Origin: Mycobacterium paraense
GTDB taxonomy: Bacteria > Actinomycetota > Actinomycetes > Mycobacteriales > Mycobacteriaceae
Direction: 5' to 3'
Assembly (NCBI RefSeq): GCF_002101815.1
Contig: NZ_LQPM01000023.1
Location: 1 to 64,000, forward strand
Length of the DNA stretch: 64,000 nucleotides
The position numbers were made by a program, and so were the translations under genes. The notes below the pieces were generated by a model. It did not search any database. It had not been told where the DNA came from and worked only from the letters and a program-made list of their open reading frames with translations. Shown in pieces: positions 29,233-38,113 of the stretch. How positions within the stretch are numbered: position 1 is the stretch's first letter; each line of letters starts with the position of its first letter.

Positions 29233-30609
29233 ATGGTCGAGATGCTGGATAAACCCGAAGTCGCGGCCCGCTCGCTGGCGCCGAAAAACCCGCTTCCCTA
29301 TTGGCGCCAGGTCAAGGAGGTCCGGTCCTACGTCGACGGCATACAGCGGCTGCTGGATGCCGGCGGCCCCGTGACCCGGGTCGTGCTCGGACCGAAGTGG
29401 CTGATTCCCACCGTGGTGCTGATCGCCAGCCCGCAAGGCGCGCGCGACGTGTTGGGCCGCACCGACGAGGTTGCCGACCGCGGGCGCACGCGCACCATGG
29501 TCGAGATGCACGCCCTGATGGGCGGCAACCTGCTCGACCTTCCGCACGAGCGCTGGCTCCCGCGACGGCGCGCGCTGCAGCCGATGTTCACCAAGCGTCA
29601 CGTCGCCCGCTACTCCGGTCACATGGCCGGGGCGGCGCAATCCGTCGCCGATGGCTGGCGGGACGGCGACGTGGTCGACCTCGACGCGCAGTGTCGCAAG
29701 CTGACCCTGCGGGCGCTCGGGCGCTCGGTGCTCGGGCTGGACCTCGATGAGCGCGCCGACGAGGTAGGCCACGCGCTGCGGGCTTCGTTGACCTGGGTGG
29801 CCGATCGCGCGGCGCGGCCGGTGAACCCGCCGCGGTGGTGGCCCACCCGGGCCCAGCGCGCGGCTCGCCGGGCCAACGACACCCTGCACCGGTTGGCGGC
29901 GGAAATACTGCACGCGGTCCACGCCGATCCCGACCGTGACGCCCCGTTGGTGCGCGCCCTGATCGGGGCGATCGACCCGGAAACCGGCCGGCCGCTGAGC
30001 GACGACGAGATCTGCCACGAACTGGTGCTGTTCATGCTCGCGGGCCACGACACCACGTCGACCACCCTGACGTACGCGCTGTGGTCGTTGGGCCACCACC
30101 GCGACCTCCAAGAACGCGTCCGCGCGGAGGTCGCCGCGGTCGGCGAGCGCGCGCTGACCCCGGAGGACGTGCCCGCCCTCGGCCTGACCGTGCGGGTCTT
30201 GCACGAGGCGCTGCGGCTGTGTCCGCCCGCGGCGGGAACGATGCGGACGCCCACCCAGGACATCGTCGTGGACGGCCACCTCGTCGAGGCCGGAAGCATG
30301 GCCCTCGTCAGTTTCTATGCGCTGCACCGCGATCCGGCGCTATGGGACGACCCGCTGCGTTTCGATCCGGACCGGTTCCTACCCGAGCGGTCCAAGGATC
30401 GAAGCCGTTGGCAGTACCTGCCGTTCGGCGGCGGGCCGCGCTCCTGCGTCGGCGATCACTTCGCGATGCTGGAGGCCACGCTCGCGCTGGCGACGATCAT
30501 CGGCGCGGCCGACATCGAATCGCTGGACCCGGACTTCCCGCTGGATACGCCGTTCACCGTCGTCGCCGCGCGACCCGTCCGCGCCCGGGTGCGGGGCACG
30601 CGCGCCTAG
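29233..30609 (+). CDS. Cytochrome P450
   Basis: 458 residues. The start at ATG 29233 follows the strong site AAAGGAGAG. The I-helix motif AGHDTT is near residue 270, the ExxR motif is in HEALRL, and the heme-binding loop FGGGPRSCVG has the axial Cys at about residue 405. The long N-terminal part resembles bacterial fatty-acid or terpenoid P450s, but I cannot assign a CYP number. It stands alone without a ferredoxin gene, so electrons come from elsewhere. It is located behind a LuxR-type regulator and shares its final CTAG with arsB2 on the opposite strand. Confidence 0.93.
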   Translation: MVEMLDKPEVAARSLAPKNPLPYWRQVKEVRSYVDGIQRLLDAGGPVTRVVLGPKWLIPTVVLIASPQGARDVLGRTDEVADRGRTRTMVEMHALMGGNLLDLPHERWLPRRRALQPMFTKRHVARYSGHMAGAAQSVADGWRDGDVVDLDAQCRKLTLRALGRSVLGLDLDERADEVGHALRASLTWVADRAARPVNPPRWWPTRAQRAARRANDTLHRLAAEILHAVHADPDRDAPLVRALIGAIDPETGRPLSDDEICHELVLFMLAGHDTTSTTLTYALWSLGHHRDLQERVRAEVAAVGERALTPEDVPALGLTVRVLHEALRLCPPAAGTMRTPTQDIVVDGHLVEAGSMALVSFYALHRDPALWDDPLRFDPDRFLPERSKDRSRWQYLPFGGGPRSCVGDHFAMLEATLALATIIGAADIESLDPDFPLDTPFTVVAARPVRARVRGTRA

Positions 30610-31847
30610 ATGCCCAGCACCTTCATCGACGCCCACAGCGCCAGCACCGCGACCACCAGCGCCGCCGGCACCGTGCACAGCCCGAGGCGGGTGTACTCGC
30701 CGACCCCGGCATCGACATCGTGGCGGCGCAGCACCCGCCGCCACAGCAGGTTCGACAGCGAACCCACGTAGGTCAGGTTGGGGCCGATGTTGACCCCGAT
30801 CAGGACCGCGAGGATGGCCGCCGCACCGCCGGGCGCCACCAGCGGCAGCAGCACCAGCGTGGCGGGCAGGTTGTTCACGACGTTGGCCAGCACGGCGGCG
30901 ATCGCGGCGATCGCGAGCAGCGCGGGCAGCCCCGTCCCGGACGGCAGCACGGACGACATCGCCCTGTCCATCCCGTTGACCATGACCGCGCGCACCACCA
31001 CGCCCAGCGCCAGCACGAACACCAGGAACGACACGTGCGCCGAGCGCACGATATCGACCACCGAGGTGTGCCGGCGGCTCAGGCTGCGCGCCGCCAGCAC
31101 CGACGCGCCGATGAGCGCCACCCAGGCCGGGGCGACCCCCACGGACTGGCCGACCACGAACCCGGTCAGCGTCAGCCCGACCACCACCAACACGAAGACC
31201 GGTGGCCGCGGCGCCGGCCCCAGTTCCTCCGGGTCGGGCTGCACGCGCAGGTCGCCGGCGAAGAACCACCGGAAGATCACGTACAGCGTGGCCACCGCGC
31301 CCAGCCACGGCAACGCCATCAGCGCCGTGAACCTGGTGAACGAGAGGTTGGCGGTATGAAACGCCAGCAGGTTGGTCAGGTTCGACACCGGCAGCAGCAG
31401 CGAGGCCCCGTTCGCCAGATGGGCCGTGGCGTAGGCGTAGGGCCGCACCGGGGTGCGCAGCCGCCGCACCGCCACCAGCACCACGGGGGTCAGCAACACC
31501 ACCGCGGCGTCCAGGCTCAGCACCGCGGTGATCAGGGAGGAGATGACGAACACCCGCCCCAGCAGGCCGGCCGACCCCACCCGCCCCCGGGCGATCGCCG
31601 CGCCGGCCGCCTCGAACAGGCCCTCGTCGTCGCAGAGCTTGGCGAGCACCAGCACCGCGCCCAAAAACCCGACCACGCCCGACAATCCGGCCACCTCCTC
31701 GGTGGCCTGGCGCATCGAGACCGCGCCGACCGCGACCAGGATCAGCGCCGCGGGAACCGCGGCCACCGCCTCGGGCAAACCCCGCGGGCGGGCCACGGCG
31801 AACACGAGCACGGCAGCAAGCAGCGCCAGCGCGATGGCTAAGTGCAT
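30606..31847 (-). CDS. arsB2: ArsB/SLC13-type ion transporter (arsB2, Rv3578 orthologue)
   Basis: 413 residues with about ten to twelve hydrophobic segments, starting MHLAIALALLAAVLVFAVAR. The length equals the Rv3578 value I recall. ATG 31847 is five bases from the stop of the next upstream gene. The family includes arsenite/antimonite and organic-anion carriers (AVVLLTPVVL and NLLPATLVLLPL type motifs). No arsR or arsC is nearby, so an arsenic role is not supported by context. Inner-membrane protein. Confidence 0.83.
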   Translation of the reverse strand: MHLAIALALLAAVLVFAVARPRGLPEAVAAVPAALILVAVGAVSMRQATEEVAGLSGVVGFLGAVLVLAKLCDDEGLFEAAGAAIARGRVGSAGLLGRVFVISSLITAVLSLDAAVVLLTPVVLVAVRRLRTPVRPYAYATAHLANGASLLLPVSNLTNLLAFHTANLSFTRFTALMALPWLGAVATLYVIFRWFFAGDLRVQPDPEELGPAPRPPVFVLVVVGLTLTGFVVGQSVGVAPAWVALIGASVLAARSLSRRHTSVVDIVRSAHVSFLVFVLALGVVVRAVMVNGMDRAMSSVLPSGTGLPALLAIAAIAAVLANVVNNLPATLVLLPLVAPGGAAAILAVLIGVNIGPNLTYVGSLSNLLWRRVLRRHDVDAGVGEYTRLGLCTVPAALVVAVLALWASMKVLGI

Positions 31848-31852
31848 GCGTC

Positions 31853-32773
31853 CTACGTCCAGGGGTCTTCGCGTCGCCACACCGTCGGCATGTGCAGCGC
31901 AACACCGTCGTGCGCGGCCAGCTCGTCGAGGACGCGAATGGACACGTCCAGGTCGTCGCCCGCATAAGGCAAGGCCCGCAAGGGCTTCGACAACGGGCTG
32001 AAGAAGTCGTCCCAGTGGATGAGGATCACCCGGCGCGCACCGACCGCGCGCACGGTCTCGGCCCAGTAGTCCTGCAGATAGGAACGCGGCCGCAGGCCGA
32101 GCTGGCCGACGCTGAGATAGACGGCATCCGCGCGGCGCCCGTCCAGCGCGCCCCTGACGAAGCCGGCGCTGCCCTGGATCAGCAGCCGCCGGCCCGACGG
32201 CATGTGGTGCACCAGCGTCGACCAGGCCTCGCCGCAGCGGTACGCCGACGCCCGCACCGGCGGCCGCAGCGGCGCGTCGATCACCCCGGGGAACCGGTCC
32301 GGCGGGCAATGATGCGACGCCACCAGCGTTACGTCGAAGGGGCCCAACCGAATTGGCTCGCCCGAGGTGGCGACGGTGAGCCGGTCCTCGGGCAGCCCGT
32401 AGCCGCGCCCGACGTTGGCCGCCGACTCACCGCCGACCAGCCGCGCGCCGGTCCGGTCGGCGACCAGCGCCGAGTCCAGCGCGTGGTCGATGTGGGTGTG
32501 CACCGGGATGACGGCCTCCAGCCGCTGCACGCCGGCGCGGGCCAGGCAGCCGTCCACGCGGGCCGGTGACGGCGCCACCTTGCCGGCCGCCACCCGCGCC
32601 AGGCTGGGCCGCGAGAAGTAGCCGTCGGTCAGCAGCGCCGACGACCCGTCGTCGAGCAGCAGCGTCGCCACCCCCAGCCACGTCGCCGACAGCGGCGAAT
32701 CGGGCCCGGCGGCGGGCACGTCGAACCGGTCCGAATAGCGCGCCAGGTCGGGCCGGCCGGGTTTGAGTCGCAT
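31853..32773 (-). CDS. Metallo-beta-lactamase-fold hydrolase (Rv3577-like)
   Basis: 306 residues. The metal motif HTHIDHALD (HxHxDH) is around residue 90. ASHHCPPD and the C-terminal LIHWDDFFSP give the remaining ligands. The pattern resembles UlaG/NAPE-PLD-like MBL proteins. The ATG shares one base with the upstream pxpA stop (TGATG), so they are translated in one unit. Cytoplasmic; no substrate can be named. Confidence 0.83.
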   Translation of the reverse strand: MRLKPGRPDLARYSDRFDVPAAGPDSPLSATWLGVATLLLDDGSSALLTDGYFSRPSLARVAAGKVAPSPARVDGCLARAGVQRLEAVIPVHTHIDHALDSALVADRTGARLVGGESAANVGRGYGLPEDRLTVATSGEPIRLGPFDVTLVASHHCPPDRFPGVIDAPLRPPVRASAYRCGEAWSTLVHHMPSGRRLLIQGSAGFVRGALDGRRADAVYLSVGQLGLRPRSYLQDYWAETVRAVGARRVILIHWDDFFSPLSKPLRALPYAGDDLDVSIRVLDELAAHDGVALHMPTVWRREDPWT

Positions 32774-33531
32774 CAGCAGAACGCCCTGACGTCGGCGCCG
32801 GCCGCGGCCAGCCGATCCCGCACCGCCGTCGCGATCTGCACCGCGCCCGGCGAATCCCCGTGCACGCAAACCGATTCCACGGTCACATCGATCTGCGTGC
32901 CGTCGACCGCGGTGACCCGGCCCGAGGTCACCATCGTCGCCACCCGCTCCGCGATCTCCGCCGGATCGCGCAACACCGCGCCCGGTTCGCGACGGGACAC
33001 CAGCTGGCCGTCGGGCTGGTAGGCGCGGTCGGCGAACGCCTCGGCCACGGTGCGCAGCCCGAGGCACGCGGCCTCGTCGAAGAACGCCGAACCCGCCATG
33101 CCCAGCACCGGCAACGCCGGATCCACCAAGCGCACCGCCTCGGCGACGGCGGCGCCCTGGTCCCGATCGGTCACGATGGTGTTGTACAGCGCGCCATGGG
33201 GTTTGACGTAACACACCGCCGACCCGGACGCCGCCGCGATCGCCTGCAGCGCGCCGATCTGGTAGACGACGTCGGCGACCAGGTCGTCGTGCGCGACGTC
33301 GATGTAGCGCCTGCCGAATCCGGCCAGATCGCGGTAGCTCACCTGCGCCCCGATGCGCACGCCGCGCTCGGCGGCCGACCGGCATACCCGCAGCAGGCCC
33401 GCCGGATCCCCGGCATGGAAACCGCAGGCCACGTTGGCGCTGGTGACGATGCCGAGCATGGCGTCGTCATCACCGAGGCGCCAGACGCCGAAGCCCTCAC
33501 CCAAGTCGGCGTTGAGGTCGATGGCGGCCAC
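32773..33531 (-). CDS. pxpA: 5-oxoprolinase subunit A (LamB/YcsF family)
   Basis: 252 residues with the signature DLNADLGEGFGVW and VACGFHAGDP at the N-terminus, and KPHGALYN in the centre. With PxpB and PxpC it hydrolyses 5-oxoproline to glutamate using ATP. No pxpB or pxpC gene lies in this window, so the gene is separated from its partners. It overlaps the MBL-fold gene by one base. Confidence 0.92.
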   Translation of the reverse strand: MAAIDLNADLGEGFGVWRLGDDDAMLGIVTSANVACGFHAGDPAGLLRVCRSAAERGVRIGAQVSYRDLAGFGRRYIDVAHDDLVADVVYQIGALQAIAAASGSAVCYVKPHGALYNTIVTDRDQGAAVAEAVRLVDPALPVLGMAGSAFFDEAACLGLRTVAEAFADRAYQPDGQLVSRREPGAVLRDPAEIAERVATMVTSGRVTAVDGTQIDVTVESVCVHGDSPGAVQIATAVRDRLAAAGADVRAFC

Positions 33532-33570
33532 CCACCTAGCTTATGGGCCGCGCGAAAGCCGCCGCACCGC

Positions 33571-34281
33571 CTACTGCCGCGCCACCTTGGCCGCGATCTG
33601 CTCGGCGATGCCGACCGCCGAGCCGCCGGCCAGCGGGGAGGCGCACGCCAGGACGTCGATGGCGACGTTGTTGCGCACGGTCAGAGCCCGTTGGCAGGTC
33701 CACCCGTCGCCGCCTTCCTGGACCTCGGACGTGCTGAGCGTGCCGCTGGCCTTAGTGATGCCGGCCACCGTCCACAGGACCGGGGGCTTGCCCTGGGGCA
33801 GATCCGAAAACCGCCGGTTGGCGCAGGCGGACCAGGTTTGCGCCGAGGAGTCGTAGAAGGCGTTGGCGTCGCGCGCCGACGGGTAGGCGATGACGGCCTG
33901 GATGGCGTAGTGGTCGCGGCCCTTGGCGTCGTCGACGCTGTCGTCGAGCCGCTGGCCGCGGATCGCGGTCCATCCGCTGCCGGCATAGACCTTGTCCTGG
34001 GCGGGCCCGTCGAGCGGCAGGCAGTCCTTGTCGCTGATGCTCGAGCTCCAGTCCCACATCGCGTCGGCGGAAAACCACACCTTCATCGATGTGGCGTTCA
34101 GCGCCGTGTTGATCTGGTTCGTCTCGAGCAGCAGGCCGTCGAGCGCCGACACCGCGACGGGATTCTGGGGCAGGGGACCCGAATGATCGGCGGGGACGGC
34201 CTTGCCGCCCGCGACGGTGGTGCAGCCGACGGCGAACGCGGACACCCCGGCCAGCACGAGCGCGGTGATTCGCTGGCGCAC
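33571..34281 (-). CDS. lppH: Lipoprotein LppH, PknH-like sensor domain
   Basis: 236 residues from GTG 34281. The signal peptide ALVLAGVSAFAVG is followed by lipid-attachment Cys20. The mature part has the alternating pattern and four cysteines (DKDCLP, WSACAN, WTCQRA, VLACAS) of the PknH extracellular sensor domain, expected to form two disulfides. Length and place match Rv3576 LppH, which lies near arsB2. It is the sensor fold without a kinase and may bind a cell-wall ligand. Confidence 0.87.
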   Translation of the reverse strand: MRQRITALVLAGVSAFAVGCTTVAGGKAVPADHSGPLPQNPVAVSALDGLLLETNQINTALNATSMKVWFSADAMWDWSSSISDKDCLPLDGPAQDKVYAGSGWTAIRGQRLDDSVDDAKGRDHYAIQAVIAYPSARDANAFYDSSAQTWSACANRRFSDLPQGKPPVLWTVAGITKASGTLSTSEVQEGGDGWTCQRALTVRNNVAIDVLACASPLAGGSAVGIAEQIAAKVARQ

Positions 34282-34313
34282 TGCCGGCCCCCTCCCCACT
34301 TCGTGCGACCAGC

Positions 34314-35174
34314 TTAAGTGGGAACCTCGCGACGTCGCCCGACGAGCCAGCAAAACAGGTAGATCACGAACGAGATGGTCGCCACGAACACCGACACCGG
34401 GACGCCGGGCGCCAGCGACAGCAGGATGCCCCCGACGGCCGCGACTTCCGCGAAGGCCACCGAGGCCGCCACCGCCGCCAGCGGCGACGCGACGACCCGG
34501 GCGGCCGCGGCGGCCGGAGTGATCAGCAACGACATCACCAGCAGCGCCCCGACGATCTGCACGGCCTGCGCGGCCACCACGCCGACCAGCGCGGCGAACA
34601 CGATGCCCAGGGCGCGCACCGGGACCCCGCGCGCCGCCGCCACGTCCGGGTCGACGGTGGCGAACAGCAGCGGCCGGTAGCACGTGCCGAGCACGGCGAT
34701 CACCAGCAGGCACACCAGCGCGAGCATGGCCAGGCCCGTGTAGCCGACGCCCACGATCTGGCCCGTCAGCAGCGCGAAGGCGGTCCCGGTGCGGCCCGGG
34801 TAGAGGTGGATGAACAGCACCGCCAGACCCAAGCCGAACGCCAGGATCACCCCGATCACCGAGTCGCGCTCCCGGGCCCGTTGACCCAGAACGCCGAACA
34901 GCGCCGCCGCCAGCGCGCTGCCGATCAGCGCCCCCGCGCCCACCTCGAACCCGACCAGCAGGGCGAAAGCGGCTCCGGTCAAAGACAATTCGCTGGACCC
35001 GTGCACGGCGAACGACATCTGCCGCATCACGATGAACGGCCCGATCAGCCCTGCCACCAGCCCCAGTAGCGCGCCGGCCAGCAGCGCCTGCTGGACGAAA
35101 TCGTGGCGCAGCAAATCGGCGGTGAGGTCGAACGAGAACAGGTGGCCCAGCATCCCGGCGAGCCGGTGATTCAT
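34314..35174 (-). CDS. znuB: Zinc/manganese ABC transporter permease
   Basis: 286 residues, about eight membrane segments. The family pattern is visible in FIVMRQMSFAVHGSSELSLTGAA and RDSVIGVILAFGLGLAVLF. The start overlaps the ATPase gene by 4 nt. It is the third gene of an operon with the solute-binding protein and the ATPase. Substrate taken as zinc because of the Zur-like box upstream of the operon. Confidence 0.88.
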   Translation of the reverse strand: MNHRLAGMLGHLFSFDLTADLLRHDFVQQALLAGALLGLVAGLIGPFIVMRQMSFAVHGSSELSLTGAAFALLVGFEVGAGALIGSALAAALFGVLGQRARERDSVIGVILAFGLGLAVLFIHLYPGRTGTAFALLTGQIVGVGYTGLAMLALVCLLVIAVLGTCYRPLLFATVDPDVAAARGVPVRALGIVFAALVGVVAAQAVQIVGALLVMSLLITPAAAAARVVASPLAAVAASVAFAEVAAVGGILLSLAPGVPVSVFVATISFVIYLFCWLVGRRREVPT

Positions 35175-35995
35175 CCGCCGCACCCGTCGTCCGGCTCGCC
35201 CACCACCACGTAGCCGTCCCTGACCTTGACCACCTCGATGTCGGCCCGGTACAACGCCGAGAGCGTCTGGCTGGTCATCACCTGCTCGACGGTGCCGATC
35301 TCGAACCGGCCGTCGACGAGGTAGAGCACCCGGTCCACGTACGGCAGGATCGTGTTGATCTCGTGCGTCACGACGATGACGGTGCTCCCCGCGTCGCGGC
35401 GGCGCTTGTCGATGAGCGCGGACACCAGCTTCGCGTTCGCCGGGTCCAGCGTCAGCAGCGGCTCGTCGCACAGCAGCAGCCTCGGGTCGCTGGCCAGAGC
35501 CTGCGCGATGCGCACCCGCTGCAGTTCGCCACCCGACATCACGCCGACCCGCACATCGGCGAGCTGTTCGCCGTTGACCTGGCGCAGCGCCTCGGACACG
35601 GCCGCGCGCCGCCGCGCCCGCTCGGCCGAGCGCAACGGCCCGCCGCCCCAGCGCCGCCCGTCGATGCCCAGCCGCACCAGGTCCCGCCCACGCAGCATCA
35701 CGTCCCGGTCCATCGGGCGGTGTTGCGGCACATAGCCGATGCTGCCGCTGCCCGACGTGACCGGTTTCCCGTCGACCTGCGCGACGCCGGCGCTCAGCGG
35801 CAGCTGCCCGAGCAGGACCTTGAGCAGCGACGTCTTCCCGCTGCCGTTGGGGCCGAGCACCGCGACGAATTCGCCGGGGGATACGGCCAGGTCGAGGTGG
35901 TCCCACAGCACCCGGTCGCCGAATGCCAGCCGCGCGCCGCGCAGCGACACCGTGTGGGCGTGGCTGGCGACGGCCCGGACCGCTTCGACGCTCAT
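35171..35995 (-). CDS. znuC: Zinc/manganese ABC transporter ATPase
   Basis: 274 residues. Walker A GPNGSGKTSLLK (about residue 49), signature MSGGELQRVRIAQAL, Walker B LLLCDEPLLTLDP and the His-switch TVIVVTHEIN are complete. Overlaps both neighbours by 4 nt. It energises the permease encoded next to it. Confidence 0.9.
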   Translation of the reverse strand: MSVEAVRAVASHAHTVSLRGARLAFGDRVLWDHLDLAVSPGEFVAVLGPNGSGKTSLLKVLLGQLPLSAGVAQVDGKPVTSGSGSIGYVPQHRPMDRDVMLRGRDLVRLGIDGRRWGGGPLRSAERARRRAAVSEALRQVNGEQLADVRVGVMSGGELQRVRIAQALASDPRLLLCDEPLLTLDPANAKLVSALIDKRRRDAGSTVIVVTHEINTILPYVDRVLYLVDGRFEIGTVEQVMTSQTLSALYRADIEVVKVRDGYVVVGEPDDGCGG

Positions 35996-36906
35996 GGCTT
36001 ACCGGCCGAGCGCAGCGCGGCGAGCAGCTGGTTGACGGTGTTGCGCTGCCAGGTGAGGTAGTCGCTGCCGTCGGGCAGCGTCTCGGTCACCTCGGTGACC
36101 GGCACCCCGGCGCGCTTGGCGGCGCCCTCCAGGCCGTTGACCGCGGAGCTGGACGTCTGCGGGTTGATCAGCAGGGCCGAGACCTGGCGGTGGTCGATCA
36201 TGTCGAGCACGGTGGCCATGTCCGACGGTGCGGGATCGGTCTCGTTCTCGCTGGCCGCGGCGAACGCGGCCGGGGTGCGGTTCACCAGGCCCGACGCGGC
36301 CAGCAGGTACTCCACGTCGGGCTCGGTCGCGATCACCCCGGCCTTGGGGTATGCGCTGGCGATGGCGCGCTCGGAGTTGGCGATCGAGTCGGCGCCCCGG
36401 CAGAACGCCGCCGCGTTGGACCGGTAGTCGGCGGCGTTGGCCGGGTCGATGGCCGCCATCCGGTCGGCGATCGAGGAGGCCACCGACTTGGCGACGTTCA
36501 GGTCGTAGAAGACGTGCTCATTGGGCGGCGATTCACCCGAATCGGCTTTGGGCACAAACGAGTAGGCATCGACCGATGCGATGCCGGGGTGCCTGGCCAG
36601 CACCTGGTCCACCCACGGGTCGTAGCCGCCGCCGTTGTAGACGACCAGGGCGGCGTCGGTGAGCGCGGCGGCGTCCGAGGGGCTGGCCATGTAGGAGTGC
36701 GGGTCGGTGTCGGAGCCGGTGAGGATGGACTTGACGGCGACGTGGCGGCCGGTGACGGCGCTGGCCACGCTGCCCCAGACGTCGGTGGAGGCCACGACGG
36801 TGGCCGCGCGGGCACGCGTCGCCGCGGCGCACCCGCTGATCGCCGTCAGGCCGGCCACGAGGACCCCGACGGTCAAGACGGCCGGCAGCCAACGCCCTGC
36901 ATGCAC
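35992..36906 (-). CDS. znuA: Zinc-binding lipoprotein of ABC transporter (ZnuA-like)
   Basis: 304 residues from GTG 36906 (AAGG upstream). The signal peptide ends in the lipobox TAISGC. The cluster A-I solute-binding fold is seen from VVASTDVWGSVASAVTG, the metal-contact segment DTDPHSYMASPSDAAAL, and a second lobe with the PNEHVFYDL histidine. The long His-rich loop of Gram-negative ZnuA is absent. First gene of the operon; a Zur-like palindrome is 44 bp upstream. Confidence 0.88.
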   Translation of the reverse strand: MHAGRWLPAVLTVGVLVAGLTAISGCAAATRARAATVVASTDVWGSVASAVTGRHVAVKSILTGSDTDPHSYMASPSDAAALTDAALVVYNGGGYDPWVDQVLARHPGIASVDAYSFVPKADSGESPPNEHVFYDLNVAKSVASSIADRMAAIDPANAADYRSNAAAFCRGADSIANSERAIASAYPKAGVIATEPDVEYLLAASGLVNRTPAAFAAASENETDPAPSDMATVLDMIDHRQVSALLINPQTSSSAVNGLEGAAKRAGVPVTEVTETLPDGSDYLTWQRNTVNQLLAALRSAGKP

Positions 36907-36949
36907 CTTGTGTTTTCCTCTCGCCGGCCCGGCAGCCGACCCATAATAC

Positions 36950-36970
36950 TAATGAAAATCGTTTCCATTA
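36950..36970. promoter_or_regulatory. Zur-like operator
   Basis: TAATGAAAATCGTTTCCATTA is a 21-bp palindrome with 8 of 10 arm positions paired and resembles the mycobacterial Zur box (TGAAAATCATTTTCA type). It is 44 bp upstream of znuA, placed to repress the operon when zinc is available. Confidence 0.75.
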
Positions 36971-37016
36971 GAAAGTGGCGTCGCGCGGCCCGGTAGGCGC
37001 CCACGGCGGGCCGCTG

Positions 37017-37030
37017 TAGCGTCACCGAAC
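37017..37030 (+). promoter_or_regulatory. Predicted leaderless promoter of the LacI-type gene
   Basis: TAGCGT is followed by 8 nt and GTG 37031. The same 8-nt spacing is seen at lysS and cysS. Confidence 0.5.
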
Positions 37031-38113
37031 GTGAGGAGTCCCACCCCGCGTCGGCGTGCGACTCTGGCGTCATTGGCGGACGAACTGAAGGTTTCGCGCA
37101 CCACGATCTCGAACGCCTTCAACCGGCCGGACCAGCTCTCCGCGGATCTACGGGAACGGGTGCTCGCGACGGCCAAGCGGCTGGGCTACCCGGGACCCGA
37201 CCCGGTGGCGCGGTCGCTGCGGACCCGCAAGGCCGGCGCGGTGGGTCTGGTGATGGCCGAACCGCTGACCTACTTCTTCAACGACCCGGCGGCGCGGGAT
37301 TTCGTCGCCGGGGTGGCGCAATCCTGCGAAGAGCTCGGGCAGGGGCTGCTCCTGGTCGCGGTGGGCGCCAGCCGCCGCCTCGACGACGGAACGGCCGCGG
37401 TGCTCGGCGCCGGGGTCGACGGGTTCGTGGTGTACTCGGTCTGCGAGGACGACCCCTACCTGCAGGTGGTACTGCAGCGCGGGCTGCCGGTGGTGGTGGT
37501 CGACCAGCCCAAGGGGCTGGCCGGTGTGTCCCGGGTCGGCATCGACGATCGGGCGGCGATGCGCGCGCTGGCCGACTATGTGCTCGGTCTGGGGCACCGC
37601 GAGATCGGTTTGCTGACAATGCGACTGGGCCGGGAACTCCGGCAGGGGCTGGTGGACGCCGACCGGCTGCGGTCGCCGGCCTTCGACGTCCAGCGCGAGC
37701 GCATCATCGGCGTGTGGGAGGCGATGGCGGCCGCCGGCGTCGATCCGGACTCGCTGACCGTGGTGGAGAGCTACGAGCACCTCCCGGAATCGGGCGGCAC
37801 CGCGGCCAAGGCGGCGCTGGAGGCCAACCCGCGGATCACCGCGCTGATGTGCACCGCGGACATCTTGGCCCTGTCCGCCATGGATTACCTTCGCGCACAT
37901 GGCATTTACGTGCCGGGACAGATGACCGTCACGGGGTTCGACGGCGTGCCCGACGCCATCGGCCGCGGGCTGACCACAGTGGCGCAGCCGAGCCTGCAGA
38001 AGGGCCGGCGGGCGGGTGAGCTACTGCTCAAGCCCCCGCGATCGGGCCTGCCGGTCGTGGAAGTCCTTGCGACAGAGCTGATTCGGGGCCGCACCGCGGG
38101 GCCGCCCGCCTAG
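37031..38113 (+). CDS. LacI-family transcriptional regulator (Rv3575c-like)
   Basis: 360 residues. The N-terminal helix-turn-helix is ATLASLADELKVSRTTISNA (about residues 10-29) with the hinge helix following. The periplasmic-binding-like effector domain begins at GAVGLVMAEPLTYFF. It has the usual domain size. It lies divergent from the zinc ABC operon and convergent with kstR, sharing its final CTAG with the kstR stop. The effector is unknown; Rv3575c is in the same place in M. tuberculosis. Confidence 0.88.
   Translation: MRSPTPRRRATLASLADELKVSRTTISNAFNRPDQLSADLRERVLATAKRLGYPGPDPVARSLRTRKAGAVGLVMAEPLTYFFNDPAARDFVAGVAQSCEELGQGLLLVAVGASRRLDDGTAAVLGAGVDGFVVYSVCEDDPYLQVVLQRGLPVVVVDQPKGLAGVSRVGIDDRAAMRALADYVLGLGHREIGLLTMRLGRELRQGLVDADRLRSPAFDVQRERIIGVWEAMAAAGVDPDSLTVVESYEHLPESGGTAAKAALEANPRITALMCTADILALSAMDYLRAHGIYVPGQMTVTGFDGVPDAIGRGLTTVAQPSLQKGRRAGELLLKPPRSGLPVVEVLATELIRGRTAGPPA

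Noticed and set aside
30606..31847. Arsenic resistance role for arsB2
   Set aside because: No arsR, arsC or acr3 gene is nearby. The family name alone does not support arsenic transport.
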